Positions 1 to 7,762 are shown, counted from the stretch's first letter. The stretch: DNA of 35,912 nt from Collinsella aerofaciens (GCF_018785265.1 NZ_WQPK01000015.1:1-35912); one strand, 5' to 3'. Translations and numbers: made by a program. The notes: a model not told the origin generated them from the sequence alone.

Positions 1-13
1 CAGGGTATCGGGT

Positions 14-51
14 TCCCACATTCATCCGCACATGTGCGGATGAATGTGGGA
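14..51. repeat. 38-bp perfect palindrome without a loop
   Basis: Bases 14-32 are exactly reverse-complementary to 33-51, with no unpaired spacer at the centre. There is no T-tract, so it is not a normal intrinsic terminator. It lies upstream of the acpS promoter. The sub-motif TCCGCACA/TGTGCGGA recurs in the short hairpin at 7241-7263. It may be an arm-only relative of the long hairpin elements described below, but it has no trace of their core. Confidence 0.85.
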
Positions 52-102
52 GGTGTTCGGATAAAGTCGATAATCAAGGTAGCTGTGTTTTATAACCCTC
101 GT

Positions 103-132
103 TTGTCGCATCTTCTGTGAACGGGCTACAAT
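103..132 (+). promoter_or_regulatory. Putative acpS operon promoter
   Basis: TTGTCG at 103-108 and TACAAT at 127-132 are separated by 18 bp and resemble -35 and -10 boxes of the housekeeping sigma factor. The position, about 30 bp before the acpS start, fits. Inferred from sequence only. Confidence 0.5.
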
Positions 133-161
133 AACTTAGTCTGTGCGATATGGAGGTGAAC

Positions 162-701
162 ATGGCTGAAGCTGGTATCGGCGTTGATATCGTCGAGATT
201 TCCCGTATGAAATCAATTCTTGAAAAGACGCCGTCGTTTGCTCGGCGCGTGTTTACCGAAGAAGAGCGTGCGTATTGTGATGCATCATCGCGTCCCGCTG
301 CTCACTATGCCAGCCGCTTTGCTTCGCGCGAGGCGGTACTTAAAGCTCTCGGCACGGGTTTTAGTCAAGGCGTTGGTCGCAAGGATGTTTCGGTTACGCG
401 TGATAAACTCGGCAAACCGAAGGCGCTGCTTTCGGGCCGTGCTCTCGAGATCGCTCAAGAGCTGGGTGTTGTTGAGGTCGCTCTTTCCATTACGCTTACA
501 GGAGACTTAGCCGTTGCGAATGCCATCGCGATTACCGAAGATGCTCGGCCTAAGCCAAAAGAGGAAAAGGTGAGTACCAAGAAACGCGTAGCGCAGACAT
601 TTAAAGAGGCTCGCTCTGTTTTAGATGAGCTTGAGCAGCTGCAGAATTCAGCATTGACGGAGCACCTGGGCGATGCTTCGCAAGATACGCTAGGAGCATA
701 G
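162..701 (+). CDS. acpS: Holo-[acyl-carrier-protein] synthase with C-terminal extension
   Basis: Transfers 4'-phosphopantetheine from CoA to the serine of acyl carrier protein, activating cytosolic fatty acid synthesis. The N-terminal motif GIGVDIVEI (D9) and REAVLKALGTG (E57, K61) are the Mg2+/CoA-binding signatures of the AcpS family. I start at ATG 162 because GGAGGTGA at 152-159 is a strong ribosome binding site; the in-frame ATG at 150 lies inside it. The product is 179 residues, whereas typical AcpS has about 120-130. After about residue 125 there is a charged, probably helical tail of roughly 50 residues that is not part of the known fold. The stop codon directly abuts the nnr start, so the two are co-transcribed and probably translationally coupled. 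Confident on function; the tail's role is unknown. Confidence 0.93.
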   Translation: MAEAGIGVDIVEISRMKSILEKTPSFARRVFTEEERAYCDASSRPAAHYASRFASREAVLKALGTGFSQGVGRKDVSVTRDKLGKPKALLSGRALEIAQELGVVEVALSITLTGDLAVANAIAITEDARPKPKEEKVSTKKRVAQTFKEARSVLDELEQLQNSALTEHLGDASQDTLGA

Positions 702-2318
702 ATGAAACCGGTTTTGAGTACCGAAGAAGTCGTTCGTCTCGAGGACATCATCGAACGCGAAGGGACTTCGAAGGCCGAGCTTATGGAGCTAGCGGGTGAG
801 TTTGCCGCCAACGAGGTCTTGAAGCTCAATCCCGATCGGGTTCTCGTTCTGGTCGGTTTTGGTAATAATGGCGGCGACGGTTGGGTTGCCGCCGATATTC
901 TGAGCCATAAGGGTGTGGACGTCGATATCGTTTCTCCGGTTGAGCCGGATGAGATTCCTGCTGCTCTGGCGCGTCATGTTGCTCGTCGTACTGCCGGCCG
1001 CGATGTGCACGTTTGTGTCGGCCCCTCGCGTGACGAACTCGAGGTTTTGATCGATAAGGCCGATGTTGTTGTTGATGCCATTTTTGGTACCGGTTTCCAC
1101 GGGAATCTGCGTGCGCCGTTCTCCATCTGGATTCCTACGGTCAATGAATGCGCCGATTGTGTCGTATCCATTGATGTCCCCTCGGGCCTGAATGCCGAGA
1201 CGGGCGTTGTTGATGACGACTGCATTCGTGCCGAGCATACGGTGACGATGATTGCGCCCAAGATTGGTCTGTATAGCGCTGATGGCCCTGAGTATGCTGG
1301 CGATTTGATCTGCGGCAATCTTTACGACCGTCTTGACGAGGTCATCGATGATGTCGACCACGCCGCCGAGATTGTCGAGCCCGGTGACTTAGTTGATTAC
1401 TTTGCTCCACTACCTACGAATATCGATAAGTATTCCCGTGGCTCTGTGCTTATTGTCGCCGGATCTGCGCAATATCCTGGTGCTGCCATTATGGCGGCCA
1501 AGTCTGCAGCTCGCGCGGGTGCTGGTTACGTGGCAGTTGCGGCTCCTGACGCCTGCGCCAATCTTATTCGCATGGCACTTCCTTCGATTCCCGTCTTTGC
1601 TATTCCGTCTGATTCCCGCGGCTCCTTTGGCGCCGCTGCGCGCATGACTGTGTGCGAGATTGCAAAGAAGTACAGCTGTGTACTGTGCGGTCCCGGTATG
1701 ACGACGTCTGCCGGCGCTATGCAGGTGGTTTCGGGCTTGCTCGAGCTTGATGTGCCGCTTATCTTGGACGCCGATGCACTCAACTGCCTTGCTAAGATTG
1801 CCATTGACGGTATTGATAGTAATCCCGAGATGTATCGTCGCGAGCAGCCGTTGGTTATGACGCCGCACTATCGTGAGCTTTCGCGTCTGGTTGCCGGTGA
1901 CGAGGTGAACGACCTTGGTACCGCGATTGCGGCCGCGCAGAAGGTTGTCTGGGCTGCAGGCTCCGACAATCTGGTGGTCATTGCCAAGGGGCCGACGACG
2001 GCTATCTGTGGCGTTGAGCGCGTGCTGCTGCCGCTCTCGGGTCCGGCTTGTCTGGCAACTGCCGGTTCGGGCGATGTTCTCGCGGGTATTTTGGCTGGCA
2101 CGCTTGCCACCATGCGCGACGAGATGGATCGTTGGGAGTTGCTGTATTCGTACGCCGTCGCACTTCACAGCTACGCCGGGTTTGCCGCGGCGACGGAGTA
2201 TGGTGAGAAGAGCGTCATCGCGACCGATCTTATCGACTTGATCGGTCCCGCCATGGAACTGGCGGCAAAGGATGCGCTCGAAGATCTGGGAATCATGGAC
2301 GAAGGGTCGGATGACTAA
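702..2318 (+). CDS. nnr: Bifunctional NAD(P)HX epimerase / ADP(ATP)-dependent dehydratase
   Basis: Repairs hydrated NADH and NADPH: the N-terminal YjeF_N domain epimerises R- and S-NAD(P)HX, and the C-terminal ribokinase-like domain dehydrates the S form back to the coenzyme. The epimerase loop GNNGGDG is at residues 54-60. The second domain begins near residue 245 with AGSAQYPGAA and ends with the GSGD motif, whose catalytic aspartate is D458. At 538 residues it is a full-length fusion of both domains. The start codon touches the acpS stop (TAG/ATG), with GGAG in the acpS 3' end serving as binding site. It overlaps nothing and is followed two bases later by alr. The grouping with alr and the tsa genes is common in Gram-positive genomes. 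Confidence 0.93.
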   Translation: MKPVLSTEEVVRLEDIIEREGTSKAELMELAGEFAANEVLKLNPDRVLVLVGFGNNGGDGWVAADILSHKGVDVDIVSPVEPDEIPAALARHVARRTAGRDVHVCVGPSRDELEVLIDKADVVVDAIFGTGFHGNLRAPFSIWIPTVNECADCVVSIDVPSGLNAETGVVDDDCIRAEHTVTMIAPKIGLYSADGPEYAGDLICGNLYDRLDEVIDDVDHAAEIVEPGDLVDYFAPLPTNIDKYSRGSVLIVAGSAQYPGAAIMAAKSAARAGAGYVAVAAPDACANLIRMALPSIPVFAIPSDSRGSFGAAARMTVCEIAKKYSCVLCGPGMTTSAGAMQVVSGLLELDVPLILDADALNCLAKIAIDGIDSNPEMYRREQPLVMTPHYRELSRLVAGDEVNDLGTAIAAAQKVVWAAGSDNLVVIAKGPTTAICGVERVLLPLSGPACLATAGSGDVLAGILAGTLATMRDEMDRWELLYSYAVALHSYAGFAAATEYGEKSVIATDLIDLIGPAMELAAKDALEDLGIMDEGSDD

Positions 2319-2320
2319 TC

Positions 2321-3466
2321 ATGAATAAAGCCGATTTGACGCGCTGGTCCTGGGTCGAGATCGACCGCGGGGCGCTACGTCGCAACACGAGGGCCTATAA
2401 GAACTTGCTGAATCCACGTCAGCGCCTGTGCTGCGTGGTCAAGGCCGATGCTTATGGTCATGGAGCTGTTGAGTGCGCCAAGATCATGTATTCGGCCGGT
2501 GCTGACATGTTTGCCGTGGCGACGGTTAACGAGGGCGTTGAGCTCCGACAGGGCGGGATTACGAAACCCATCCTCATCCTAAGTGAGCCGCCTATCGAGG
2601 CCATTCCGACGTTGCTCGAGTTTGATATCATGCCCTCGGTCTATACGTCTGACTTTGCTCTTGCGTATGGCGAATGTGCCGTCGCGGCGGGCAAAGTGGG
2701 CAAGTATCATCTCGCCATCGAGACGGGCATGAATCGTATCGGCGTTCACTACACGCAGGTGCTCGACTTTGTCCGCGGTATAAATTTCCATCGCGGTATT
2801 CAGTGCGACGGCGTATTTACGCACTTTGCCACGGCCGATGAACCTTCGGGCTGGGACTACAAGCTGCAGTGTCAGCGCTTTACCGAGGCCGTTCAGGCCA
2901 TTAAGGATGCGGGTTTTGAGTGCGGTATCGTGCACTGCGCCAACACGCCGTCCTCGATGCTCGACCCCTCGATGCATTTTGATATGATTCGCGCCGGCGT
3001 TGGCTTGTATGGCATGCAGCCGTGCGAGCTGAGTGGCCGCGTGATGCAGCTTGATCCCGTTATGAGCGTCCATGCGCGCGTGACGCGCGTGGCACACCCT
3101 GCGATGGGTGAAGGCGTGGGCTACGGTTTTACCTACCGCGTACCGCGTACGCGCGTTCAGATCTGCACGCTGCCGATCGGTTATGCCGACGGCCTATCGC
3201 GTACACTTTCCAATCGTATGGATGTGCTGTATCGCGGCGAGCGCGTGCATCAGGTTGGCAATATCTGCATGGACCAGTTTATGGTCGCCATTCAGTCCAA
3301 CCCGGCACACGAGATTCCCGAGGCCGAACATGGTGACGAGATGATCATTGTCGGCCGCGATGGCGATGCCGAGATCACTATGGACGAGATGGCCCGACTG
3401 CGCGGAACGATTAACTACGAGGTCGCCTGCGGCTTTGGCATGCGTCTCGACAAGGCCTACGTGTAG
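2321..3466 (+). CDS. alr: Alanine racemase
   Basis: PLP-dependent interconversion of L- and D-alanine, giving D-alanine for peptidoglycan. The PLP lysine is K41 in VVKADAYGHG, and the catalytic tyrosine lies in GYGFTYR in the second half. IGYADGLSR and the MDQFMV segment are further family signatures. The 381-residue length is normal. It starts two bases after the nnr stop, so expression is tied to the upstream gene. With murB at the other end of the window, this is the only core cell-wall precursor enzyme here. Confidence 0.95.
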   Translation: MNKADLTRWSWVEIDRGALRRNTRAYKNLLNPRQRLCCVVKADAYGHGAVECAKIMYSAGADMFAVATVNEGVELRQGGITKPILILSEPPIEAIPTLLEFDIMPSVYTSDFALAYGECAVAAGKVGKYHLAIETGMNRIGVHYTQVLDFVRGINFHRGIQCDGVFTHFATADEPSGWDYKLQCQRFTEAVQAIKDAGFECGIVHCANTPSSMLDPSMHFDMIRAGVGLYGMQPCELSGRVMQLDPVMSVHARVTRVAHPAMGEGVGYGFTYRVPRTRVQICTLPIGYADGLSRTLSNRMDVLYRGERVHQVGNICMDQFMVAIQSNPAHEIPEAEHGDEMIIVGRDGDAEITMDEMARLRGTINYEVACGFGMRLDKAYV

Positions 3467-3474
3467 GAGCCGCT

Positions 3475-4095
3475 ATGGGCGTCATGCACATCCCCGGCCA
3501 TACCCATCAGGCACCACGTGAGGTCGCACTCGAGGAAATTGAGGCCGTTCTGGGCGATTGTCACCTCTGCCAGCTCTACCAGTCGCGTCACAATATCGTG
3601 TTTGGCGTGGGAAACCCCCGCGCTCGCGTGATGTTTATTGGTGAGGCGCCGGGCCGCAATGAGGATTTGCAGGGCGAGCCCTTTGTGGGGGCGGCAGGCG
3701 AGGACCTCAACGGCATTTTGTCGCTGGCGGGGCTCAAACGCGAAGACGTCTACATTGCCAACGTGCTTAAGTGCCGCCCGCCGGGAAACCGCAATCCGCG
3801 TCCCGAGGAAGTGCTGGCTTGCTCGCCGTTTTTGCGCGAGCAGATTCGAAGCATCTGGCCCGATATTATCGTGACGCTCGGCAACCCCGCGACACACTTT
3901 GTGCTTAAGACCGAGATTGGCATTACTAAGCTGCGCGGCAGGTTCCACCAGATGGGGCATTTTGTAGTAATGCCCACTTTTCATCCGGCAGCAGCGCTGC
4001 GCAATCCGCCGTGGCAGGAGCTGCTGGAGGAAGACTTTAAGATGCTGGGCGATTATCTGGAGCGACATCCCGCACCAGAGGACGCCTCGGAATAA
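3475..4095 (+). CDS. Family 4 uracil-DNA glycosylase (Fe-S type)
   Basis: Removes uracil from DNA as the first step of base excision repair. The active-site motif GEAPGRNED and the C-terminal TFHPAAALR are characteristic of family 4 enzymes. Four cysteines suited to a 4Fe-4S cluster are present: C29 and C32 in CHLC, one in KCRPPGNRNP and one in ACSPF. The length of 206 residues is typical. It starts eight bases after alr with AGGAG upstream. A repair enzyme placed between alr and tsaE interrupts the usual cell-wall/t6A gene group. I leave the gene symbol blank because family 4 naming varies. Confidence 0.9.
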   Translation: MGVMHIPGHTHQAPREVALEEIEAVLGDCHLCQLYQSRHNIVFGVGNPRARVMFIGEAPGRNEDLQGEPFVGAAGEDLNGILSLAGLKREDVYIANVLKCRPPGNRNPRPEEVLACSPFLREQIRSIWPDIIVTLGNPATHFVLKTEIGITKLRGRFHQMGHFVVMPTFHPAAALRNPPWQELLEEDFKMLGDYLERHPAPEDASE

Positions 4096-4107
4096 TAAGG
4101 AGCAAAT

Positions 4108-4614
4108 ATGTCCCTGGAGCGCCTGGGGGTAGGTACTTACAAAACGACTTGCGCTGCCGATACGGAGTACTTTGGCGAGCTAATTGCACCGTGCCTTGAG
4201 GACGGCGATGTGCTCATCCTGACCGGTGGCCTGGGAGTGGGCAAAACTCACTTTACCAAGGGCGTCTCGCGCGGGCTGGGCGATGGGCATATGGTTACGA
4301 GTCCTACGTTTGCGCTCATGGCCGTTCACGATCAAGGTCGTATTCCACTGTTTCACTTTGATCTATACCGCCTGGAGCATGCCTACGAGCTCGAGGATAC
4401 GGGCATTTTCGATGTGCTGGGCTATGAGGGTGCTTGCCTGCTGGAATGGGGCGAACAATTCCAGGACGAGCTGACGGATGAGTATCTTTCGGTGACGCTC
4501 AAGCGTGATGAGGGCGACAGCGATGTGCGAACGATAATGCTCGAGGCGCACGGTGACCGCGCAATGGAGCTTTCCCATTTGATTGATAAGGCTGTACAAG
4601 ATGAGCTTGCATAA
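4108..4614 (+). CDS. tsaE: tRNA threonylcarbamoyladenosine biosynthesis ATPase TsaE
   Basis: ATPase that resets the TsaB-TsaD complex during synthesis of N6-threonylcarbamoyladenosine at position 37 of ANN-decoding tRNAs. The Walker A motif GGLGVGKT is at residues 40-47, the TSPTF switch follows, and the HFDLYRL and LLEWGE segments are typical of the YjeE/TsaE family. It is 168 residues, the normal size. An AAGGAG site precedes the ATG. Its 3' end overlaps the next gene by 14 bases, so it is translated together with the TsaB-RimI-TsaD fusion, its direct partner. Confidence 0.93.
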   Translation: MSLERLGVGTYKTTCAADTEYFGELIAPCLEDGDVLILTGGLGVGKTHFTKGVSRGLGDGHMVTSPTFALMAVHDQGRIPLFHFDLYRLEHAYELEDTGIFDVLGYEGACLLEWGEQFQDELTDEYLSVTLKRDEGDSDVRTIMLEAHGDRAMELSHLIDKAVQDELA

Positions 4615-6985
4615 CGACAACGCGCTGGTGGTGGCGCTCGATACCTCGACCGACATGCTTGCCTGCGCGGCAAGCTGGATTGATGGGCAGACGGGCGAGA
4701 CGAAGCTCGTGAGTGGCGACCACATGTGTCGCCGTCACGCAAACGTTGAGCTCGTGAATACCGTTGATGGCGTGCTGGATCAAGCCGGTCTGGATCGCAG
4801 CGATGTTGGTTGCTACGTGGTCGGTCGCGGCCCGGGGTCGTTTACGGGTGTGCGTATCGGCATCTCCACTGCCAAGGGCCTCGCGCGTGGTGCCAATGTT
4901 CCGCTGCTGGGCGTGTCGACGCTCGACGCTTGCGCTTGGACGGCGTGGAAGGCTGGCGTGCGCGGCAAGCTTGGTATCTTGGCCGATGCTATGCGCGGTG
5001 AGGTATATCCGGCGCTGTATATGCTGGTCGATGAGGGCCCCGAGCGTCAATTTGAGCGCGAACACGTGGTCAAGGCCGCCGTGGCGCTCGATGAGTGGCG
5101 CCAAGCAGCGGACTGGGACCAGCTTCAGCTGACCGGTGACGGTCTCGTGCGCTATGGCAAGCTGCTGGGTGAGGACGAGACCGCCCGCTGCGTGGAGCGC
5201 GACCTGTGGTGGCCTTCGGGCGAGGGCTTGCTGCTCGCGCACGCTGCGGGTGACGGCGATCCGGCCCGCGTCCTGCCGATTTACACGCGCCTTTCGGATG
5301 CCGAGGAAAACGAGCGCAAGCGTCTTGGTCTTGCCGAGAGTGCGCAGAGCGAAATTACGGGCGTTGCCGATGAGCTCGCCGGTCGTCATCTGCAGTTCCG
5401 TCCCATGGGCGCGGCGGATGCCGAGGGCGCGAGCGCGCTAGAGGCTGCCTGCTTTGAAGGTGCCGGACACGAGGCGTGGACGCCGGGCATGTTCCTGTCC
5501 GAACTGGGCGAGGACGTCGCTGCGCCGCGTAGTTGGTGGGTGGCACACGACGACGGCAAACTGCTGGGCCTTGCCGGCGGTATGGTCGTGGACGGTGATG
5601 TGCAGATTCTGGATGTCGCCGTCGACCCGGCACATCGCCGTGAGGGCATTGCCCGCAAGCTGCTGTCGCACGTGAGCTATGATGCCCAGATGCTCGGCTG
5701 CACCACGGCTTCGCTCGAGGTCGAGGACGGCAACGAGGGAGCGATCGCGCTTTATAACGCTCTGGGCTTTACCGAGGCAGGACGGCGCCGCGGCTACTAT
5801 GGTGCCGGCAAGGATGCCATCGTCATGACGGCTCCGCTGCCCCTCGTGCTTCCGGTCGACAATGCTTCGCCCGAGCCGACGGCGGCAGAGCAGCGCGTAT
5901 GGCCGCTGCCTGCGCCCGGGCGCTCCGAGGGGGAGCGTGCCGAAATTGAGCGCCGCCGCCTAGTGCTCGCTATCGAGAGCTCCTGCGACGAGACGGCCGT
6001 GGCGATTATCGATGCGGATGGCAATATGCTGGCCAACCAGGTGTCGACGCAGATTGATTTTCACGCCCGCTTTGGCGGCGTGGTGCCCGAGATCGCCTCG
6101 CGCAAACACGTCGAGGTGATTGTGAGTGTCGTGGATGCGGCGCTCGAGGATGCCGCAGCATCGCTTGGTCTTGAGGATGGAGCCATTGCCCCCAGCGAGC
6201 TTGCCGCCGTGGGCGTGACACAGGGTCCGGGCCTGGTGGGCGCGCTCGTGGTTGGCGTCGCCTTCGCCAAGGGCTTTGCCTACGCTGCCGGCAAGCCGCT
6301 CGTGTGCGTCAACCATCTGGAGGGGCACCTGTTTGCCAACCTGCTGGCGCAACCCGACCTCAAACCGCCGTTTATCTTCACGCTTGTCTCGGGTGGGCAC
6401 ACCATGCTCGTGCACGTGAAGGCGTGGGGCGACTACGAGGTGCTCGGTGAGACGCTCGACGACGCTGTGGGCGAGGCATTCGACAAGGTAGCCAAGGCAT
6501 TGGGTCTGGGCTATCCCGGTGGCCCCATCATTTCCAAGCTGGCCGAGACGGGCAACCCCAAGGCGATCGATTTCCCCCGTGCGCTTAACAGCAGAGGAGA
6601 CTATCGCTTCTCGCTTTCGGGCCTTAAAACCGCTGTGACGCTCTACATTGAACAGGAGACCAAGGCCGGGCGCACGATTCACCTGCCCGATCTGGCAGCT
6701 TCGTTTGAGGCAGCTGTCTTTGACGTGCAGTACAAGAAGGCCAAAAACGCACTGCACGCTACCGGATGCAAGGAATACTGCATCGGTGGCGGCGTCTCGG
6801 CCAACCCGCATCTGCGCGAGATGATGATCAAGAAGCTTGGGCGTCAGGGGATTCGCGTAACGGTGCCGCCCTTGTCTGCCTGTACCGATAACGCAGCCAT
6901 GATCGCGGAGGTCGCCCGCCGTAAATTCGACCGAGGTGAAATCTCGCCGTTCGACGTCGACGCCGATCCGAACATGACGCTGTAG
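4601..6985 (+). CDS. tsaD: TsaB-RimI-TsaD triple fusion
   Basis: One 794-residue protein carries three activities that are usually separate. Residues 1 to about 245 are TsaB (ALDTSTD, GRGPGSFTGVRIG). Residues about 264-412 are a GNAT acetyltransferase of the RimI type (VDPAHRREGIARKLL, LYNALGF), which acetylates the N-terminus of ribosomal protein S18. Residues about 453-794 are TsaD, with IESSCDE, metal ligands H572 and H576 in HLEGH, SGGHT, GYPGGP and D763 in DNAAMI. TsaD transfers the threonylcarbamoyl group to A37 of tRNA. I start at ATG 4601 rather than the upstream TTG 4583, because the TsaB fold begins right there. Frames run through both joints without interruption, so it is not an artefact of adjacent stop codons. 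Linkers of about 20 and 40 residues join the parts. The TsaC/Sua5 partner is not in this window. Confidence 0.93.
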   Translation: MSLHNDNALVVALDTSTDMLACAASWIDGQTGETKLVSGDHMCRRHANVELVNTVDGVLDQAGLDRSDVGCYVVGRGPGSFTGVRIGISTAKGLARGANVPLLGVSTLDACAWTAWKAGVRGKLGILADAMRGEVYPALYMLVDEGPERQFEREHVVKAAVALDEWRQAADWDQLQLTGDGLVRYGKLLGEDETARCVERDLWWPSGEGLLLAHAAGDGDPARVLPIYTRLSDAEENERKRLGLAESAQSEITGVADELAGRHLQFRPMGAADAEGASALEAACFEGAGHEAWTPGMFLSELGEDVAAPRSWWVAHDDGKLLGLAGGMVVDGDVQILDVAVDPAHRREGIARKLLSHVSYDAQMLGCTTASLEVEDGNEGAIALYNALGFTEAGRRRGYYGAGKDAIVMTAPLPLVLPVDNASPEPTAAEQRVWPLPAPGRSEGERAEIERRRLVLAIESSCDETAVAIIDADGNMLANQVSTQIDFHARFGGVVPEIASRKHVEVIVSVVDAALEDAAASLGLEDGAIAPSELAAVGVTQGPGLVGALVVGVAFAKGFAYAAGKPLVCVNHLEGHLFANLLAQPDLKPPFIFTLVSGGHTMLVHVKAWGDYEVLGETLDDAVGEAFDKVAKALGLGYPGGPIISKLAETGNPKAIDFPRALNSRGDYRFSLSGLKTAVTLYIEQETKAGRTIHLPDLAASFEAAVFDVQYKKAKNALHATGCKEYCIGGGVSANPHLREMMIKKLGRQGIRVTVPPLSACTDNAAMIAEVARRKFDRGEISPFDVDADPNMTL

Positions 6986-6997
6986 CTGGTACGGCGC

Positions 6998-7132
6998 GGT
7001 CCCCGGACGGAGGGGCCGGATATAAGGTTTCCTGCTCTACAGTCCTGCGCAAGACGAAGGCCACATTAAGTGGCCTTCTTTGCGTGCGGAACTCGCGATA
7101 AACCTTATATCCGGCCCCTCCGTCCGGGGACC
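6998..7132 (+). repeat. Long hairpin element, copy 1 (33-nt arms, 69-nt core)
   Basis: Bases 6998-7030 are perfectly complementary to 7100-7132. Between them is a 69-nt core (7031-7099) shared with three other places in the window. Inside the core, AGTCC pairs with GGAACT (one bulge), GCAA with TTGC, and 7056-7064 with 7070-7078 around the loop ATTAA. It begins 12 bases after the tsaD stop, so it lies in the 3' untranslated region of the operon and may stop or protect that transcript. There is no T-tract after the outer stem. Confidence 0.93.
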
Positions 7133-7240
7133 TTTCTGTATCGATATAGCTTCTGGGCTGGTTTGGCGTCGACAACGTCCAGCAAGGTTAACAAGCCAGC
7201 GTCGAATTTCCAGCGTTCTTTAGCTGAAAGAAAAAGTTGG

Positions 7241-7263
7241 TGTGCGGAGCTTTGCTCCGCACA
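7241..7263. repeat. Short perfect hairpin between two long hairpin elements
   Basis: TGTGCGGAGC at 7241-7250 pairs perfectly with 7254-7263 across the loop TTT. It lies in the 143-bp spacer between copies 1 and 2 (7133-7275), which otherwise shows no convincing gene. The TGTGCGGA/TCCGCACA half-motif is shared with the palindrome at 14-51. Confidence 0.8.
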
Positions 7264-7275
7264 TTTGGGATGGGA

Positions 7276-7428
7276 GCCCCCGAGAGCGGCGGGAGCCGGG
7301 CGGCGCATATGAACTTTATCGCGAGTTCCGCACGCAAAGGAAAGCACTTAATGTGCTTTCCGTCTTGCGCAGGACTGTAGAGCAGGAAAGTTCATATGCG
7401 CCGCCCGGCTCCCGCCGCTCTCGGGGGC
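7276..7428 (-). repeat. Long hairpin element, copy 2 (42-nt arms, inverted core)
   Basis: Bases 7276-7317 pair perfectly with 7387-7428, the longest arms of the four copies. The 69-nt core (7318-7386) is in the opposite orientation to copy 1. The central stem differs from copy 1 at four paired positions, and all four changes keep pairing (GGAAAGCAC with GTGCTTTCC in place of GAAGGCCAC with GTGGCCTTC). The arm sequence is unrelated to that of the other copies. Confidence 0.93.
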
Positions 7429-7526
7429 ATCTCTCAAGCAAAAACTGTCGTTGGGTAAAGTCCGAGGTCAGTGGCGTTTTATACCGAGAAATTCAAAAAA
7501 AGTTGAAAATTCATTACATATTTGCG

Positions 7527-7555
7527 TTGACTTTAGGTAACTAAAGTTTCATACT
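7527..7555 (+). promoter_or_regulatory. Putative cstA leader promoter
   Basis: TTGACT (7527-7532) and CATACT (7550-7555) are separated by 17 bp in an AT-rich stretch. This would start transcription near 7562 and produce a leader of about 235 nt before cstA. A perfect 9-bp inverted repeat (GATGTGAAC 7574-7582, GTTCACATC 7594-7602) follows just after the expected start and could be an operator or an RNA hairpin. Confidence 0.6.
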
Positions 7556-7626
7556 CCTTTTCAACCACTGGGGGATGTGAACACGCACGGATCGTTCACA
7601 TCATGATTGAAGAGGATTTCTCAGAC

Positions 7627-7671
7627 ATGTTCACGCATCAGCTAAACATTATCAGCGTAGTAATTATCTGA
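7627..7671 (+). CDS. Ile/Val-rich leader peptide upstream of cstA
   Basis: A 14-codon open frame reads MFTHQLNIISVVII and then stops. Six of its last seven residues are Ile or Val, the arrangement used in leader peptides where ribosome stalling on scarce charged tRNA controls transcription. AGAGGA at 7611-7616 gives a ribosome binding site 10 nt away; an in-frame ATG at 7603 is possible but lacks one. The stop is followed by overlapping stem-loops and a terminator at 7723-7762, all before cstA. The sequence layout is direct; the regulatory role is inferred by analogy with ilv leader peptides. Confidence 0.6.
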   Translation: MFTHQLNIISVVII

Positions 7672-7673
7672 TG

Positions 7674-7762
7674 CGGGTTAGCACATACAGCTAGCCCGTA
7701 CGATAACGGGCGGCTGATGAAGATGAGGGCCGTCGAGCGCAACCGACGGCCCTCATTTTTTT
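7674..7762 (+). promoter_or_regulatory. Candidate attenuator: competing stems and terminator before cstA
   Basis: Segment 7674-7682 pairs with 7690-7698 (9 bp). The same middle segment can instead pair with 7706-7716 (GCCCGT with ACGGGC, then CAGCT with GGCTG). An intrinsic terminator follows: 7723-7735 pairs with 7744-7756 (13 bp, 8-nt loop), with seven T at 7756-7762. A weaker pairing of 7709-7714 with 7729-7734 would invade the terminator stem. Mutually exclusive stems ending in a terminator, after an Ile/Val leader peptide, match a transcription attenuator. The exact switching order cannot be settled from sequence alone. Confidence 0.6.

Noticed and set aside
4601-6985. Frameshift or assembly error producing the triple fusion
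   Set aside because: All three domains are complete and in one frame with plausible linkers, and no internal stop or strong internal start with ribosome site is seen at the joints.
7133-7245. Possible gene remnant in minus frame between hairpin elements
   Set aside because: About 35 codons look protein-like, but I recognise no family, and the frame runs into the hairpin arms.
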